From Lucinisca nassula (lineage: Eukaryota > Mollusca > Bivalvia > Lucinida > Lucinidae): a stretch of DNA of 64,000 nucleotides. The stretch spans positions 66,775,396 to 66,839,395 of the forward strand of contig OY757026.1 of NCBI GenBank assembly GCA_963580285.1, read 5' to 3'. Positions 11,771 through 22,304 of the stretch are shown here, in pieces (position 1 is the stretch's first letter; every line of letters begins with the position of its first letter). Position numbers and translations under genes: made by a program. The notes under the pieces were generated by a model, which was not told the DNA's origin, made no database searches, and saw nothing but the letters and a program-made list of their open reading frames with translations.

Positions 11771-12434
11771 TATGTTAAGAGCAGAAATAATAACGTTATC
11801 AGGATTTTATCTGAAAAAAAATGTTTTGGTGGAAAAAATTTACCAATATATTTGAATTGGCATTTTCTGTACTGATAATAAATAATGGCTACTAAATGAA
11901 ACATCGGGAAAAAGTGTTGTTGTTTCTTCCATGCAAATCAAAATAAGGACTTAGGTGTAAATGAATAGATGTCATTTGTCAAAGTCATATGCCTAGGTAA
12001 TTTATTACCCTCTCTTGGTCCCCTACCTGTATGAAAGCCTGAATACCCCAAGTGTATTTTATCTCAATGCTGGAGTCTTTAATAAACGGTCATTAGGGTG
12101 TTATGTAATCGAAAAATGTGTCTTTAAATTATAGCCCTGAGGCCAAAAATGCCCCCGCCCCGGGGCCATTTGGTTTTACTTAATATCTTAAAAAAATCGT
12201 TTTCTCTGAAACCGCAAGGCCCAGGTCTTTGATATTTGGTGTGTAGCTTCATTTAGTAGATCTTTGCCAAGATTGTTCAAATTATAGCCTTTGTTGATAT
12301 TTGGTATGAAGCTTCACCTCCCTTATGCACATTATGCACATTATAGCGCTGGGGTCATTAATGGTCCTCCACGGGGCCCACTTGTTACTATATGGATCAG
12401 GTGAGCGATCCAGGGCCATCATGGCCCTCTTGTT

Positions 12435-12510
12435 TAACTTAGCCATTTTTTTAGGTCTAATAATGTTAAAGTGTATCGGGAGTGGGTACCTTGTAAGCGC
12501 GAAGTTGAAC
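12435..12510 (+). repeat. Array B, last partial unit
   Basis: ttaacttagccatttttttaggtctaataatg..gggagtgggtaccttgtaagcgc resumes array B after element D and then stops. Confidence 0.6.
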
Positions 12511-12697
12511 AGATGCTTAAAACACATCAAATAGATTTTGTGTTTCTATAATTTTGGGCCAAACTGTCGGTTATGATTACAACTTCTTTTTAACTTGTCT
12601 GCTCTTTTTTATTATTGACCATTGTTATGCGGAGGGTATCTAATAAGCAGTGCTTATTCACTTTTTTCATTTATGACTCAATCTTTTATTCTTTAAG

Positions 12698-13106
12698 ACA
12701 AGCTTGTTTGGCATTGAGACTGATGTCACAGTCATATGTGTTAGATGGCAAGAAGAGGAAACAACATATGCTGTGGTCAGACTCAGATATAAGGATCAAA
12801 AACCTTTTTTAAATTGTGAAATGTGCCACCTAACCAAGTGTCAACATACTAAGGCTGTTTTTAATGAAGAGGCAGATATAAGCCAGGCTATAAGAGACAA
12901 ACTCTGCAGTGACCTTAAATTACGGGCAAGGTATATTCCTGTGAGTATATCCACCAACAAGGTTCCATTTCAAGACACACAGAGGAAAAAAGTACCTCAC
13001 CATTTAATACCCTCTTGTGATGTTTGTGGGTCACATTGGGCAGAGGATCTTGAAGAAGAGGACTCAGTTAAGATATTTACACGCAGCCAAATCCACTCAG
13101 CTAAAG
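12698..13106 (+). CDS. Exon 1 (of those visible): SWIM-like zinc cluster
   Basis: The acceptor is ..tcttttattctttaag and the donor is aaag|gtatgc. The frame starts ACA AGC TTG TTT GGC; no convincing initiation codon is seen, so earlier coding sequence may lie upstream. It encodes about 136 residues with FGIETDVTVICVRWQ at the start, a CxxC-x4-CxH cluster (CEMCHLTKCQH) around residue 45, and CDVCGSHW near residue 110. It ends in phase 1 (AAA G). The frame read past the donor stops within 7 codons, supporting the splice call. Confidence 0.7.
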
Positions 13107-13570
13107 GTATGCAAAATTACGAGTGACATTTGGAAAGTCCTGAATCTTGTGGGGTGATATTGTCGTTAGTCTTACCATTCAAAATTTGACTAGAATAGCC
13201 CTCAAAGTATTCATTTTTAACTTTTACACATTTTATCAAGCATTTACTCTAATTTTTGAATAAAGTTTTATAGTCACATTTAGGTATAATGTCCGTGCAT
13301 TGAACTGACCTTCTGACAGCTATGCAGATTTCAAATTTGTGTTCACTAAGGCACTTTTTGATGATTTGGCTTCATCCAGAAGCCACATGCACATGTTGGA
13401 GTGTATGCGGTGTGTGGAAAAGTTTTAAGTCCCTTTGTTTTTAAATAATCCATTCCTGCACCATGGCTGAGTTGTGGACCGGGCCATTGAAGCTTCAGGC
13501 CCTACACCCTGGGTTTGGACCCATCGCATATAGTGATTAAAGGCAACAGGTAGATCTTGCTCAGCATAGT

Positions 13571-13960
13571 AGGTGCCGGTGCTGTATGTCTCACTGGTGT
13601 GGGAAGCAACAGTATCTTTTGTATTGGCTGCAAGTTCTGGGTACACAAGAGATACAGTGGGCTCAAGCGCTTGGTAGAGGACCCTTATTACAGGTGTACA
13701 CGGTGTCAAGGATCTGCACGCCCCTTAGATGGCAGACCACAGAGGGAAGTCCAAGCTCGATCCAACAAGCTGGAGGTTGTAGCTCACTTTTGCTACCTAG
13801 GTGATATGCTCTCAGGAGCAGGAGATTGCGGCCATTAAACCACATCACATGTGAAAAGAGCCTGTAAGAAATGAAATCCAAGGAGTTGATATCAGTTCTC
13901 TCCTGCCCCGACCTCTCGTTCAAGAGGCAGTGTGTACAGCTCTAGCGTGTGGCGCAATGC
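13571..13960 (+). pseudogene. LINE pol 3' fragment in intron 1
   Basis: Encodes, across several frame breaks, a C-terminal retrotransposon segment: a Cys cluster (SIFCIGCKFWVHK..YYRCTRC), then LEVVAHFCYLGDMLSGAGDC and, after a stop, TTSHVKRACKK. The phrase F.YLGDMLS with an upstream GV(G)xNSIFCxGC finger is common at the end of non-LTR reverse transcriptases in corals and molluscs (recalled knowledge). Stops and shifts make it dead. A (GAT)n tract follows at 14066-14081. Confidence 0.7.
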
Positions 13961-14757
13961 TCCATGCCAGTGACAAATTTGGGAATATCTATCTCTAAAT
14001 TGGGAAAAATAGGGGCCAATTACCGGCCCCAAATTTGCACCAGGAAAATCCCTGAAAAATCGGCTGATGATGATGATGATTTCCACACACTTGTCCTTTC
14101 CAGCTTCGCTGAATAGGTTGGGTTTGCAACAAGCACATTTTACGAAGTCATAATCTGTGCTTCAGAACCATACAAATGCCGACAAATTAATGTTTATTGA
14201 CTTGGAAATCTCATCCACTTTATAACAAGAGTTTTCATCAATCAATCAGACAGCAGTGACGTCCTCTTCACTGAAAGCTGATAAGGGACGTGGGGAATGG
14301 GGGTCATATTCAAGGGGCTATGTACCCTGCTTAAATCGCAAGGACCATTTTGTAGTTGTGATATATGACACATCTTGACTTCCATTAGTAGTGTATAGAT
14401 TGGCTTTAATATCTGTTGGCATTCAAATTTTGATGCAAGCCCTTTGCTCCTACTGAATTTATCGAAAATTTGGTCAAAAGCATAAAACCCTTGCATGAAA
14501 CGCCTCAAATTTATACATGTGGATTTGCATCTGCACGTGAATTTTATGTACCATTTGATGAACCATGTTCAAGAGGGAAGAAATAGCTTTCCATGCATGT
14601 ACTGTTCATTAGAATCCGTGCACGGAGCTTGGAAATATTGTGTCAGTATCAGGACTTTCCAAATAACGCATATTTTTTTCATTCGTCCGTTCACCTTAAA
14701 CTCTTTTGCATGCCAAGATATGGAAACATATCCAAAAGTAGTGGATTGATTGCCTTT
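13961..14757. other. Intron 1, non-coding, no structure recognised
   Basis: Short frames exist on both strands (14242-14508, 14495-14749, 14593-14868), but they overlap one another and show no family resemblance. The segment appears to be ordinary intron or decayed repeat. Confidence 0.4.
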
Positions 14758-14870
14758 TTAGCTCGACTAAGCCGAAGGCTCCGTGGGAGCTATTGTGATT
14801 GGTCACCGTCTGCCGTCGTCAGTCAAGTGATTAGAAATGTTCAGTCTTCTGTGGCTTGTCACATTTAAAA
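14758..14870 (+). mobile_element. 5' end of an AGCTC-type minisatellite element, truncated
   Basis: ttttagctcgactaagccgaaggctccgtgggagct followed by gtcaccgtctgccgtcgtc matches the 5' ends at 16972, 25184 and 53153. The body is missing. Confidence 0.6.
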
Positions 14871-14993
14871 ATTAACTTCGATATCACAGGTCAGATTGAT
14901 TTAGAAGACATGAGGATAATCATACACTGTTGACAGTAAATCGCACAGGAACAAATATTGGGTGCATTTGCAAAAATTCTCAATAAAAAGTAG

Positions 14994-15208
14994 AAGCCTC
15001 CAAGGTGTAGCGGTTAAGCTACTCCCAGTGTAAACCAGGGTCACAGGATCCAAGGTGTAGCGGTTAAGCTACTCCCAGTGTAAACCAGGGTCACAGGATC
15101 GATCCTGGGCTTCTCCAGACTTTCGGATGAGTCTTTAAACCGAGGTACTGTCTCCGTATGACCTTAGTTGTTAGTGGGACCTAAAACTCAAACACTCACT
15201 CACTCACA
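14994..15208 (+). mobile_element. tRNA-derived SINE (family B) with duplicated head
   Basis: The tRNA-like head (gtagcggttaagctactc..gatcgatcctggg) occurs with a perfect 50-bp tandem duplication: 15001-15050 is repeated as 15051-15100. The shared body follows (ctttcggatgagtctttaaaccgaggt..gtgggacctaaaactcaaac), with a (cact)n tail. Another copy is at 42769-43163. Confidence 0.8.
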
Positions 15209-16592
15209 ATAAAAATTACTTAATGAAGCACATCACAAAAAAAAAAAAAAACCTTAACAATTTTACTCGCGCTTTTAACTTATGCAAGTGGGATTTACAG
15301 GTGTAAACATTTTTCCTATTTATGCTCAAAATACATTGAATTTAGTATATGTTAGAACTGCCTCGCCGAGGTTGTTTGGTTCTATTGATTACCCAATATC
15401 TATGTTTGGAGTAGAAATGCGAAAATATATCCGACATTTTTTTAACCTGAAATTTTCCATTTTTTGGTGATAAAATTTTCAATACATTTGAATAGGCGTG
15501 TTTTCATAATGATTTTGTGAATACCCAGAACATAGTTACAAAGCATGTTGTGGATTCTCATAACAGCTGCAGCTGCATCAACAGGGCAATTTTAATAATA
15601 TCCCCAACATATAAATTACAATATTATTGTAGGTACCTTTTGGAATAGCCTCTGCTAGACACTTCTGTAATAAAGCTTACAACATTGTTAAAAGGCTTGT
15701 TGTGGATACTTGTTAGAACAATCTATATTAGCCTGTTCTCACAAGTATCCAAAACATACATTTTTATGGAGAAATAATAAAATTATTCCCAAAATTGTCA
15801 CCAAAATTTCCCAAATTTTTTCAGGTTATATTAAAAAATGAAAGTTTTTACTAGCCAAATATCTAACCTCAATCAAAGTGACGTTCCATGTCTGAGCTCA
15901 AAAACTGAATGATGGGGAATAAGCAGTGATATCCTGATCACACAAATAAATGACAGCATAAAGCTCTTCTAAAAGCAATTTTCAAATTTTAATCAAATTA
16001 AGCCTCTCCTTTCCAAGCTATTATTAGAATGTCATAAAATTGGGTAATGAACCAGAGACAAACACTTAGCAGGTTTGTGCATGTTTTTTAATATCTTCAC
16101 CATTAATGATGAAGTTTTCAAAAAACAGACACCTTAACTTGGCCAATTTTAATGCTGTGCGCTCTCAAAACCTGTCAGCTTTCGGTCAAAAATGGCTTAT
16201 ATGCATCTTGGATTTGGTGACGTAAACCTATTCTGCAAGGTTAAATGTTTGTTTGAATTATATTTATGGTAAGGATAATTTGTTTTCCTCTTAACTTTGC
16301 AATGACTGTAGACCTTGATCAAGTATGATATTTCATCTTGGTCGGCATTATTTTAACAGTATACCCTTATGGACTTCCAGTACATCATTGGTAAATATTT
16401 GAAAAAGGGAATTTCTCAAACTGCTTTTAGACAGCACCTAGGACAGAACATAAATCTTTTCATAAAAGTGCATAAATTCCATTGGTACTGTAACAGAAGC
16501 TTACCTTAACAAGGAAAAAAAATACTAAAATAGTGTTCAGGGTAGCAGCTCCTTTCTAACATTTTTCTGACATATGTTTTTTGTCTTATTAG
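15209..16592. other. Intron 1, hairpin remnants then plain intron
   Basis: At 15340-15410, ttagaactgcctcgccgaggttgtttggttctattgattaccc is a decayed copy of the GTGGGTACTCG hairpin family. At 15690-15760, gttgtggatacttgttagaaca..tgttctcacaagtatcc is another. From about 15900 to 16592 nothing is recognised. Confidence 0.45.
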
Positions 16593-16734
16593 TTAACAGG
16601 AGAAAGTGCATCAATGACACATGCAAAAATTTAAAAGATTATGATGGAAGTGATGAACAGCTCCTGAACATTGGGAAATATCTTGTATGCCATAGTGTTC
16701 TCAGAAGCTTCATGAGACAGTTTGTAACAGAAGG
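16593..16734 (+). CDS. Exon 2
   Basis: The acceptor is ..ttttttgtcttattag and the donor is gaagg|gtttgt. Entry phase 1 joins G|TT to exon 1. The frame reads NRRKCINDTCKNLKDYDGSD.. to ..RSFMRQFVTEG over 47 codons without a stop, and exits in phase 2. The CINDTC pair and the YDG..(L/I).NIGKYLV pattern match the expected order of the family. The frame stops shortly after the donor. Confidence 0.7.
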
Positions 16735-17656
16735 GTTTGTATAAAGCCATAGTAGAAAGGTCATCCAGAGCAATTAAAGCTTTGCAAATTGATTTTCTTT
16801 AGTATGAGAAAATGACAGTAAAAAGATATTATAAGCAACAAATGTTTGGAGTTCAAATCTAAATAGAATTTGGAAACTGGGGGTGGGGAAGAACTGGGCC
16901 AGCCCATTTCTTCCCCGCCCTAGATTTTTCTGTTTACAAAAAATTCTTGTGATACATTTTCTTCATTTTTTAGCTCGCCTGTCGAAAGTAAGGGGGAGCT
17001 ATTGCCATACCCCAGGGCGTCCGTCGTCAGCGTCGGCGTCCGCATTTTGTTAAAGTTTACCTGCAAGCTCTTATATGTGATGTTTTACAAAGTAGAAGTA
17101 AAACAAAGATCAGGAAATGATACAATTAACTTACTCCACCCATAAAAGACACCAAAGGGAAAGAAATACAAACATTAAGCGACCAGACCATAATGGAAAC
17201 CTAAACAAAGGAAGGCCATAAGGACAGTTACTTTCCCACAAAATGGCCATATGGCCATCCAAAAATAAAAAGACACAAGTGATACACACAGTAAGTAACA
17301 AACAACAACATAAATAAATCGCCACAGAAGAGCCGCCTTGGAACGGTCAGTGGAAGATTTCCACTGGGGGGCTTAAATCGATTTTACGTGGCCACAATCC
17401 TCGCCCTTACTTCCGTCGCGATTTAGACAAATAATTTGTTCAGTCCGCATGAAGGCCTCCTAACTCATCAGTGCAACATCTCCGTGAACACAAAAATCAA
17501 AGAACCACAGAGGTGAGACAACGGTGAGGACTCGACAGCAAGAAACCACTGAAATGCTGGAGCAAAAGAAAACCAACAGTTAGACTCCGATGAGCCCGAC
17601 CAGAGACAGAGCATCAGGCACCGACCGACATTATCTCTCTAATTCTCAATAAGCCT

Positions 17657-19024
17657 TTACGTTGGAGCCGTCATAGAATCTGAGGCCTGACCCACCGGCG
17701 TGCAATTAAAGAGGGAAGCAAAGTTGCCAACCGTGATTAGGTTAACTACCATGCTTGCAGTCTGTCGTATAATATCCATGTTGTACCCAGTCTTTTTATA
17801 TCGCAGAATGATTTTACGAAATTGGGTGCTGAAGTCATTACGGTTATATATTTTTCTGAATTTATATACTAAGTCACCATAAAATTCGGGTTCCGATAGA
17901 CCTTGTTGCAGAAGAGATTTAAGTCCAATATTGAATTTTGAAATTAAATCAAAATGGCGTCTATTAAATTTTGAAAAGGCTTTGCGTAGTTTATGGTACC
18001 GATAGCCCTGATTAAGGAGTTTAGCCGTTAATAATTTATTACGAGTGTTGAAGTCAGTTACATGACTACACACTCTAGCAAATCGAATTAATTGCGAAAT
18101 ATAAACGTCATAGGATGGCGCACGAGGAACATCACCATCCAAAAAAGGAAAATTTACAATCTCAAAATCAAAGTCATCGCGTTTATCATAAATTTTGCAC
18201 GAAACAAATCCATCTACAATAGATAGATGTAAATAAAAAAACGGGGCCTCGGTATCAGAAGAATTTGCTTTATTTAACTGAAGTTCTAGGGGGTAAATCT
18301 GACTGATCAAACCATCAAAATAGGTATTATCAATATTTAATAAATCATCTAAATATCTAGAAGTAGAGCTAAAAGCTTCAATAATTTCAGATTGGTTATC
18401 AATGGAAAGCGACAAAATGAAGTCTCTTTCATAACAATACAAGAACAGATCAGCCACAATGGGTGCGCAATTAGTACCCATCGGAATACCCACAATTTGT
18501 CTAAATAACTTAGTACCGAATCTAATATAAATATTGTCAAGTAGAAAGGTGAGGGCATCACACACTTTCTGACATGACCAAAGTGTATAATTCTTATGCT
18601 CTTTAGAAGTGAAAAATGCATTTCTGACATTACATGCAAAATAGAGAGAATCTTCTCTGTGAAAAGCCCATTCAATTAAATGATTAAGCTTTTCTTTTAT
18701 AAGATTATGAGGAAGTGTAGTGTAAAGAGTGGACAAATCGTAGGTAGACAGACTAGAAGCACGAAAATGTCTAGATTTCAATTTATTTAAAACCTCATTT
18801 TTTATAGACCAAAACAGATTTCTTCCTGATCTTTCAAAGACTTTATCACAATATTTAATTACATGCGTTTTAATAGCAGTAAGACAGGAAGTTAATAATT
18901 TAGAAAGTTCAGTGGTAGTGCAAGAGCTAGAATTTGCAATAAACCGTGCTTTGTAAGGTTTTTTATGAAGTTTTGGTAACCAGTATAGCGTAGGAAGCTT
19001 GTCTTGGCCTTCGTTAACACACAC
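17657..19024 (-). pseudogene. Penelope-like reverse transcriptase
   Basis: The open frame is 455 residues from its first Met. RT motifs in order: KARFIANSSSCTT (motif 2 region), YDLSTLYTTLPH (motif A with the catalytic Asp), GIPMGTNCAP (motif B) and SRYLDDLLNID (motif C, YLDD). The C-terminal ~230 residues contain a basic, Tyr-rich region (KLLNQGYRYHKLRKAF) and end ASDSMTAPT, exactly as in the copy at 59260. The shared stop shows that this is the natural C-terminus, so the GIY-YIG domain that canonical Penelope elements carry after the RT is absent. A Tyr (APFFYLHLS) replaces an Asp found in the other copy. The frame continues upstream of the Met but is cut from the N-terminal piece by a frameshift near 19115-19125 and a TGA at 19141-19143, so this copy is not intact. 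Confidence 0.85.
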
Positions 19025-19140
19025 AGCAAACTTGGTGGCTGAAAGACAAACATGTTTATCTACTATAGCTCTCTCTTCAGCTAAAGGCTGAAGTTCATAG
19101 GCCTTAGTACCAACAAGCTCCTGCTAACATAGTGGAGCCG

Positions 19141-19386
19141 TCACACAACGACGACGTTGTTAGCGGCCTTGTCTGCAGGGGCCAAAACAAACTTCTTATG
19201 AAATTCTTGAATACCTAGTTTAAGATGACGTAAAGACGTCTTGGGCTTAGGAGGTAATAAGTTAGTATTTTGAGAACGGAAAGAAATGCGTTTATTCAGT
19301 AGTTTTAAAATGCTATGTTTCCAGTCCTTAAGGGCTTTATGCTCAACATACTCTCGCTTACACCATCGATTACCGAATTCATTCAA
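19141..19386 (-). pseudogene. Penelope-like protein, N-terminal piece
   Basis: 81 residues with the phrase FVLAPADKAANNVVVV, typical of the start of Penelope-type RT (compare 'PADK' before motif 1). It ends at an in-frame TGA (19141-19143). The frame then shifts before joining the RT frame (QELVGTKAYELQPLAEE..). Confidence 0.75.
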
Positions 19387-19578
19387 GTTTATTTTGAATA
19401 TATAATTAACAATTGGTAAAAAAAAATATTTAACATTATCATTGTACTTAATTTTTCAGGTTTTGTGGCTTAAATTGGACTTTTTGAGAAGTTAATATTT
19501 TCCTCTGTATTACCTCCCTTATTTCCCTGTGTTAAAGTTTACCTGCAAGCTGCGTGAGTTCAAATTTGGGGGAGGCAT

Positions 19579-19611
<33 letters not shown>

Positions 19612-20841
19612 ATAGCGGGTCTGGGGCTCAAGGTCAAGGTCACTGTGGCTATTTTTAGAAAAACATTGTCATCGCTCTAGCGCCTTCATTTATTGATGGA
19701 TTTTAATATAACTCACCCAAATGTTGGGTATAATGATATCTCGAGTGACTGACTTTCAGGCTCCGGGGCTTAAGGTCAAGGTCACTACTTTCAGGGTCAC
19801 GGGGTCAAGGTCACTGTGGCTATTTTTAGAAAAACATTGTCATCGCTCTTGCACCTTTATTTATGGATGGATTTTAATATAACTTCACACATAATATTGC
19901 GTATGAAGATATCTCGAGTGACTTTGACTTTCAGGTTCTGTGGCTGAAGGTCAAGGTCACTGTGGTTATTTTTAGAAAAACTTTGTGAATGCTCTAGTGC
20001 CTACATTTATGGATGGATTTTAATATAACTTTACACAAATGTTGGGTATGATGATATCTCGAGCGAGTTCGACTTTCAGGGTCTGGGGCTTAAGGTCAAG
20101 GTCACTGTGGCTATTTTTAGAAAAACTTTGTGATCGCTCTAGTGCCTACATTTATTGATGTATTTTAATATAACTTAACATAAATGTTGGGTATGATATC
20201 TCGAGTGAGTTTGACTTTCAGGGTCTTGGGTTGAAGGTCAAGGTCACCGTGGCTATTGTTTAGAAAAACTTGATCATTGCTCTACTGGCCACATTTATTG
20301 ATGTATTTTAAGATAACTTCATACAAATATTGGGTATGATAATATCTCGAGTCAGTTCAACTTTCAGGGCCTGGGGCTCAAAGTCAAGGTCACTGTGGCG
20401 ATTTTTAGAAAAACTTTGTCATCACTCTTAAGTACCTACATTTATTGATCGATATAATGTTATTTTATACAAACGCTAGACTAGGCTTTTTTTTTTTAAT
20501 TTGTCTTGCATGAGGGGATTTGTATCGTCTGTGATGCCTTGTTATTACTTGGAAGTTAGTAGAATTTGTTTTTATACAGATTTCACTTTCTTATTTTTTT
20601 TTACAGTGCTAGAAAACAGGATGATTAGGGGTACTTTTTGGTTCTCTTTCTTTTGCTGCAGGCTGTTGGGCTTTTTTGCAGAAGAAAAAATTTTGATAAC
20701 TTGCCCTCATCCATCTTAGGCCCCCAAAGGCGAGCTATGTTGTCTTCTGACAACTCTTCTTAGGACATAAATTGGTATTAACTAAACAGTTATAATAAGC
20801 AAAAACTCTTTGGCGCTCAAATCTAAATGTGCTACAAGTAC

Positions 20842-21046
20842 TACGGCCCTCGCCTATCATGGCTTGAAGAAATAGATTGGGCCGCATGATGCGTTCACGC
20901 ATAGCTGAAACCGACCGCACATGCGTACTGGTAATTGCGTAGGGGTTTTAAGCCTGCCCAGGAAAAGTGGTGTGAGTCAGACCGTTGGGCAAAAGTCAAA
21001 AAAAAATTGGAAGCAACATCTCCAAGATGACCTTTACAGTGGAGGA
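20842..21046 (+). mobile_element. SINE family C fragment (3' end lost)
   Basis: gcttgaagaaatagattggg..gcatgatgcgttcacgcatagctgaaaccgaccgcacatgcgtactgg..ggaagcaacatctccaagatgacctttacagtg follows the family-C consensus but stops before the gacgttaaacc tail, and an interior part is deleted. Confidence 0.7.
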
Positions 21047-21609
21047 GATCACCTTATTTAATTTTCGAGCAATTTACTGGTATTTTGATGGGAGTTCTGG
21101 CCCTTTAAATTTCCCTTCATATCTAGATTAACTATATTAGGAACCTTATCCTATTTTTGCATGTTGTTGATATTTGTTACGCGTCAACACTTAAGAAAAG
21201 GGATGTCTAAGGATCATTTTCTGTTGCTTTTAAAGTAGTCTGTTAGACTGATGTATGCAGCACATTTGTTTTTCCTGTTTATTAATTTTAGGAATCTGGT
21301 AATAGTTTGCATAAATGTTGACATCATATTGAGAAGATTTCATATTTTGCATAAATGTTGATATTGATAAGATGTTGTCAGGGTCCATTATTATTAAATA
21401 TACAAAATAGATATTTAAAACCTCAGTGTCGGGCTACCTTGTTGGCTATGTGTGAAGGGTAACAAAGTCTAAACAATTTTTGGGATGTCAAAGTTTGGGT
21501 ATAAAGTTTATTTAATTCTCATTTACTTTTTAACAACTGTAAACTATTCTCAGCAGACTAAAGTTACCCAGTGGCTCACAAGGCTGAGGATTGGAGAAGA
21601 CCCCATTTT

Positions 21610-21898
21610 TGTTTTGTTTGTTTGATTTGAGGTTTAACGTCCCCGTCAACACTGTAAAGGTCATTTTGGAGACGTTGCTTCCAATTTTGTGGGACTTTTA
21701 CCCGACATTGAGATGAAATAACATCTCTAGCCCTGTCGCCCAATGAAACCAATAAGGTTTATTAGCATTGACGGTCCGCCTCGCACCGCGGTTCCTGGAC
21801 AGGCTTAGATCATCTAAGCGGTTTACCAGTACTAGTGTGCGGGCCGGATTCAGCTCTGCGTGGAAGCATCATGCAGCCCATATATTTCTTCAAGCCCC
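21610..21898 (-). mobile_element. SINE family C, full copy
   Basis: Sense is the minus strand: head ggggcttgaagaaatatatgg, then gctgcatgatgcttccacg, and tail gacgttaaacctcaaatcaa with a (CAAA)n end. A perfect 15-bp target duplication, agaagaccccatttt, lies at 21595-21609 and 21899-21913. It is inserted 185 bp upstream of exon 3. Confidence 0.9.
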
Positions 21899-22082
21899 AG
21901 AAGACCCCATTTTAATTGGCTCATTTGCTCCTTTAATTTACGAAAGTGCTGGATCTAGAGCAGATACTCGTTGGGTGCTTTTGATGCCAGTGGTCAATTC
22001 CACAAAGAGAAATCTTATAATAAGCAATGACATTTGCTATGCGTTCATGTGAACCCTTTGTACTTTACTTTCTGTTTAATAG

Positions 22083-22175
22083 GACAACAACGATTGCATT
22101 CTATAAGGATTGGTTTTGGGAGCAGACCATAGAGAATGGTAATGATGACTTTGAAAAAGAATTTTCATATGACAG
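22083..22175 (+). CDS. Exon 3
   Basis: The acceptor is tttctgtttaatag and the donor is gacag|gtgcgt. Entry phase 2 completes GG|G. 31 codons read TTTIAFYKDWFWEQTIENGN..FSYD without a stop, exiting in phase 2. The FYKDWFW motif is the expected continuation of exon 2. Confidence 0.7.
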
Positions 22176-22304
22176 GTGCGTTTGTCTTTATACATTTATA
22201 AGTCCTTAGTACAAAAAGTAACAAAATTTATTCTTGTACAAGGAAGCTTGCAGATTAAAATTCAATTTGTCGGAATAAAAATATATAAAGAAATATTGAT
22301 TGAT

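Larger units (their letters stand above)
10671..12123. mobile_element. TTAA-flanked DNA transposon, non-autonomous (copy 1)
   Basis: The ends agacacatttttt / ..aaaaatgtgtct are inverted repeats flanked on both sides by TTAA (10667-10670 and 12124-12127). Removing the element restores a unit of array D (gattgtttaaattatag). TTAA duplication is typical of piggyBac and Kolobok elements. No transposase frame is visible in the 1453 bp. The interior has a poly-A stretch, several strong hairpins (11322-11364, 11437-11480, 11567-11610, 11712-11770) and a tattta-rich segment. A second copy is at 43403-44681. Confidence 0.85.
9198..12434 (+). mobile_element. Minisatellite element D inserted in array B
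   Basis: The 5' end agctcaccgtcacgtagtga..gaggtgagct is a near-perfect hairpin. The 3' end is ggtgagcgatcc + gggccatcatggccc hairpin + tcttg. Flanks ..atcttttt and tttaacttagcc join to give an array-B unit, so insertion was in a T-run. The body holds ~165-bp units (tttgatatttggtatgaagcttcat..gattgttcaaattatag..ggggccaaaaatgcccccgcccc) near 9461, 9632, 9797, 9957, 10122, 10290, 10456 and 10618, and again at 12128-12300. A TTAA-flanked transposon interrupts it. The terminal hairpin and subterminal inverted repeats recall Helentron/HINE elements (inference). Confidence 0.65.
17097..19400 (-). mobile_element. Penelope-like element, most complete copy
   Basis: On the minus strand: an N-terminal coding piece (19386-19141), the RT frame (19024-17657, open upstream to about 19115), then ~550 bp of 3' non-coding sequence ending acttctacttt at 17097. 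A 22-bp direct repeat lies outside it at 17048-17069 and 19530-19551, a possible target duplication although extra sequence separates it from the element on each side. No GIY-YIG endonuclease is visible. Nine further copies or fragments of this family lie in the window. Confidence 0.8.
16972..20760 (+). mobile_element. AGCTC-type minisatellite element E
   Basis: The 5' end is tagctcgcctgtcgaaagtaagggggagct with gtccgtcgtcagcgtcggcgtcc. The 3' end is ggcgagct + hairpin gttgtc-ttct-gacaac + tcttctt. The body from about 19570 to 20470 holds six ~150-bp units (gtcaaggtcactgtggctatttttagaaaaac..ctcgagtgagtttgactttcagg). A poly-T run lies at 19580-19607. A Penelope-like element occupies 17097-19400. 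The 5'/3' arrangement (gctcgcc..ggcgagc, terminal hairpin) parallels element D. Confidence 0.6.
16735..22082. other. Intron 2, filled with mobile elements
   Basis: Contains the element at 16972-20760 with an antisense Penelope-like copy, a SINE remnant at 20842-21046 and a full SINE at 21610-21898. The stretch 21050-21590 shows nothing recognisable. Confidence 0.6.
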
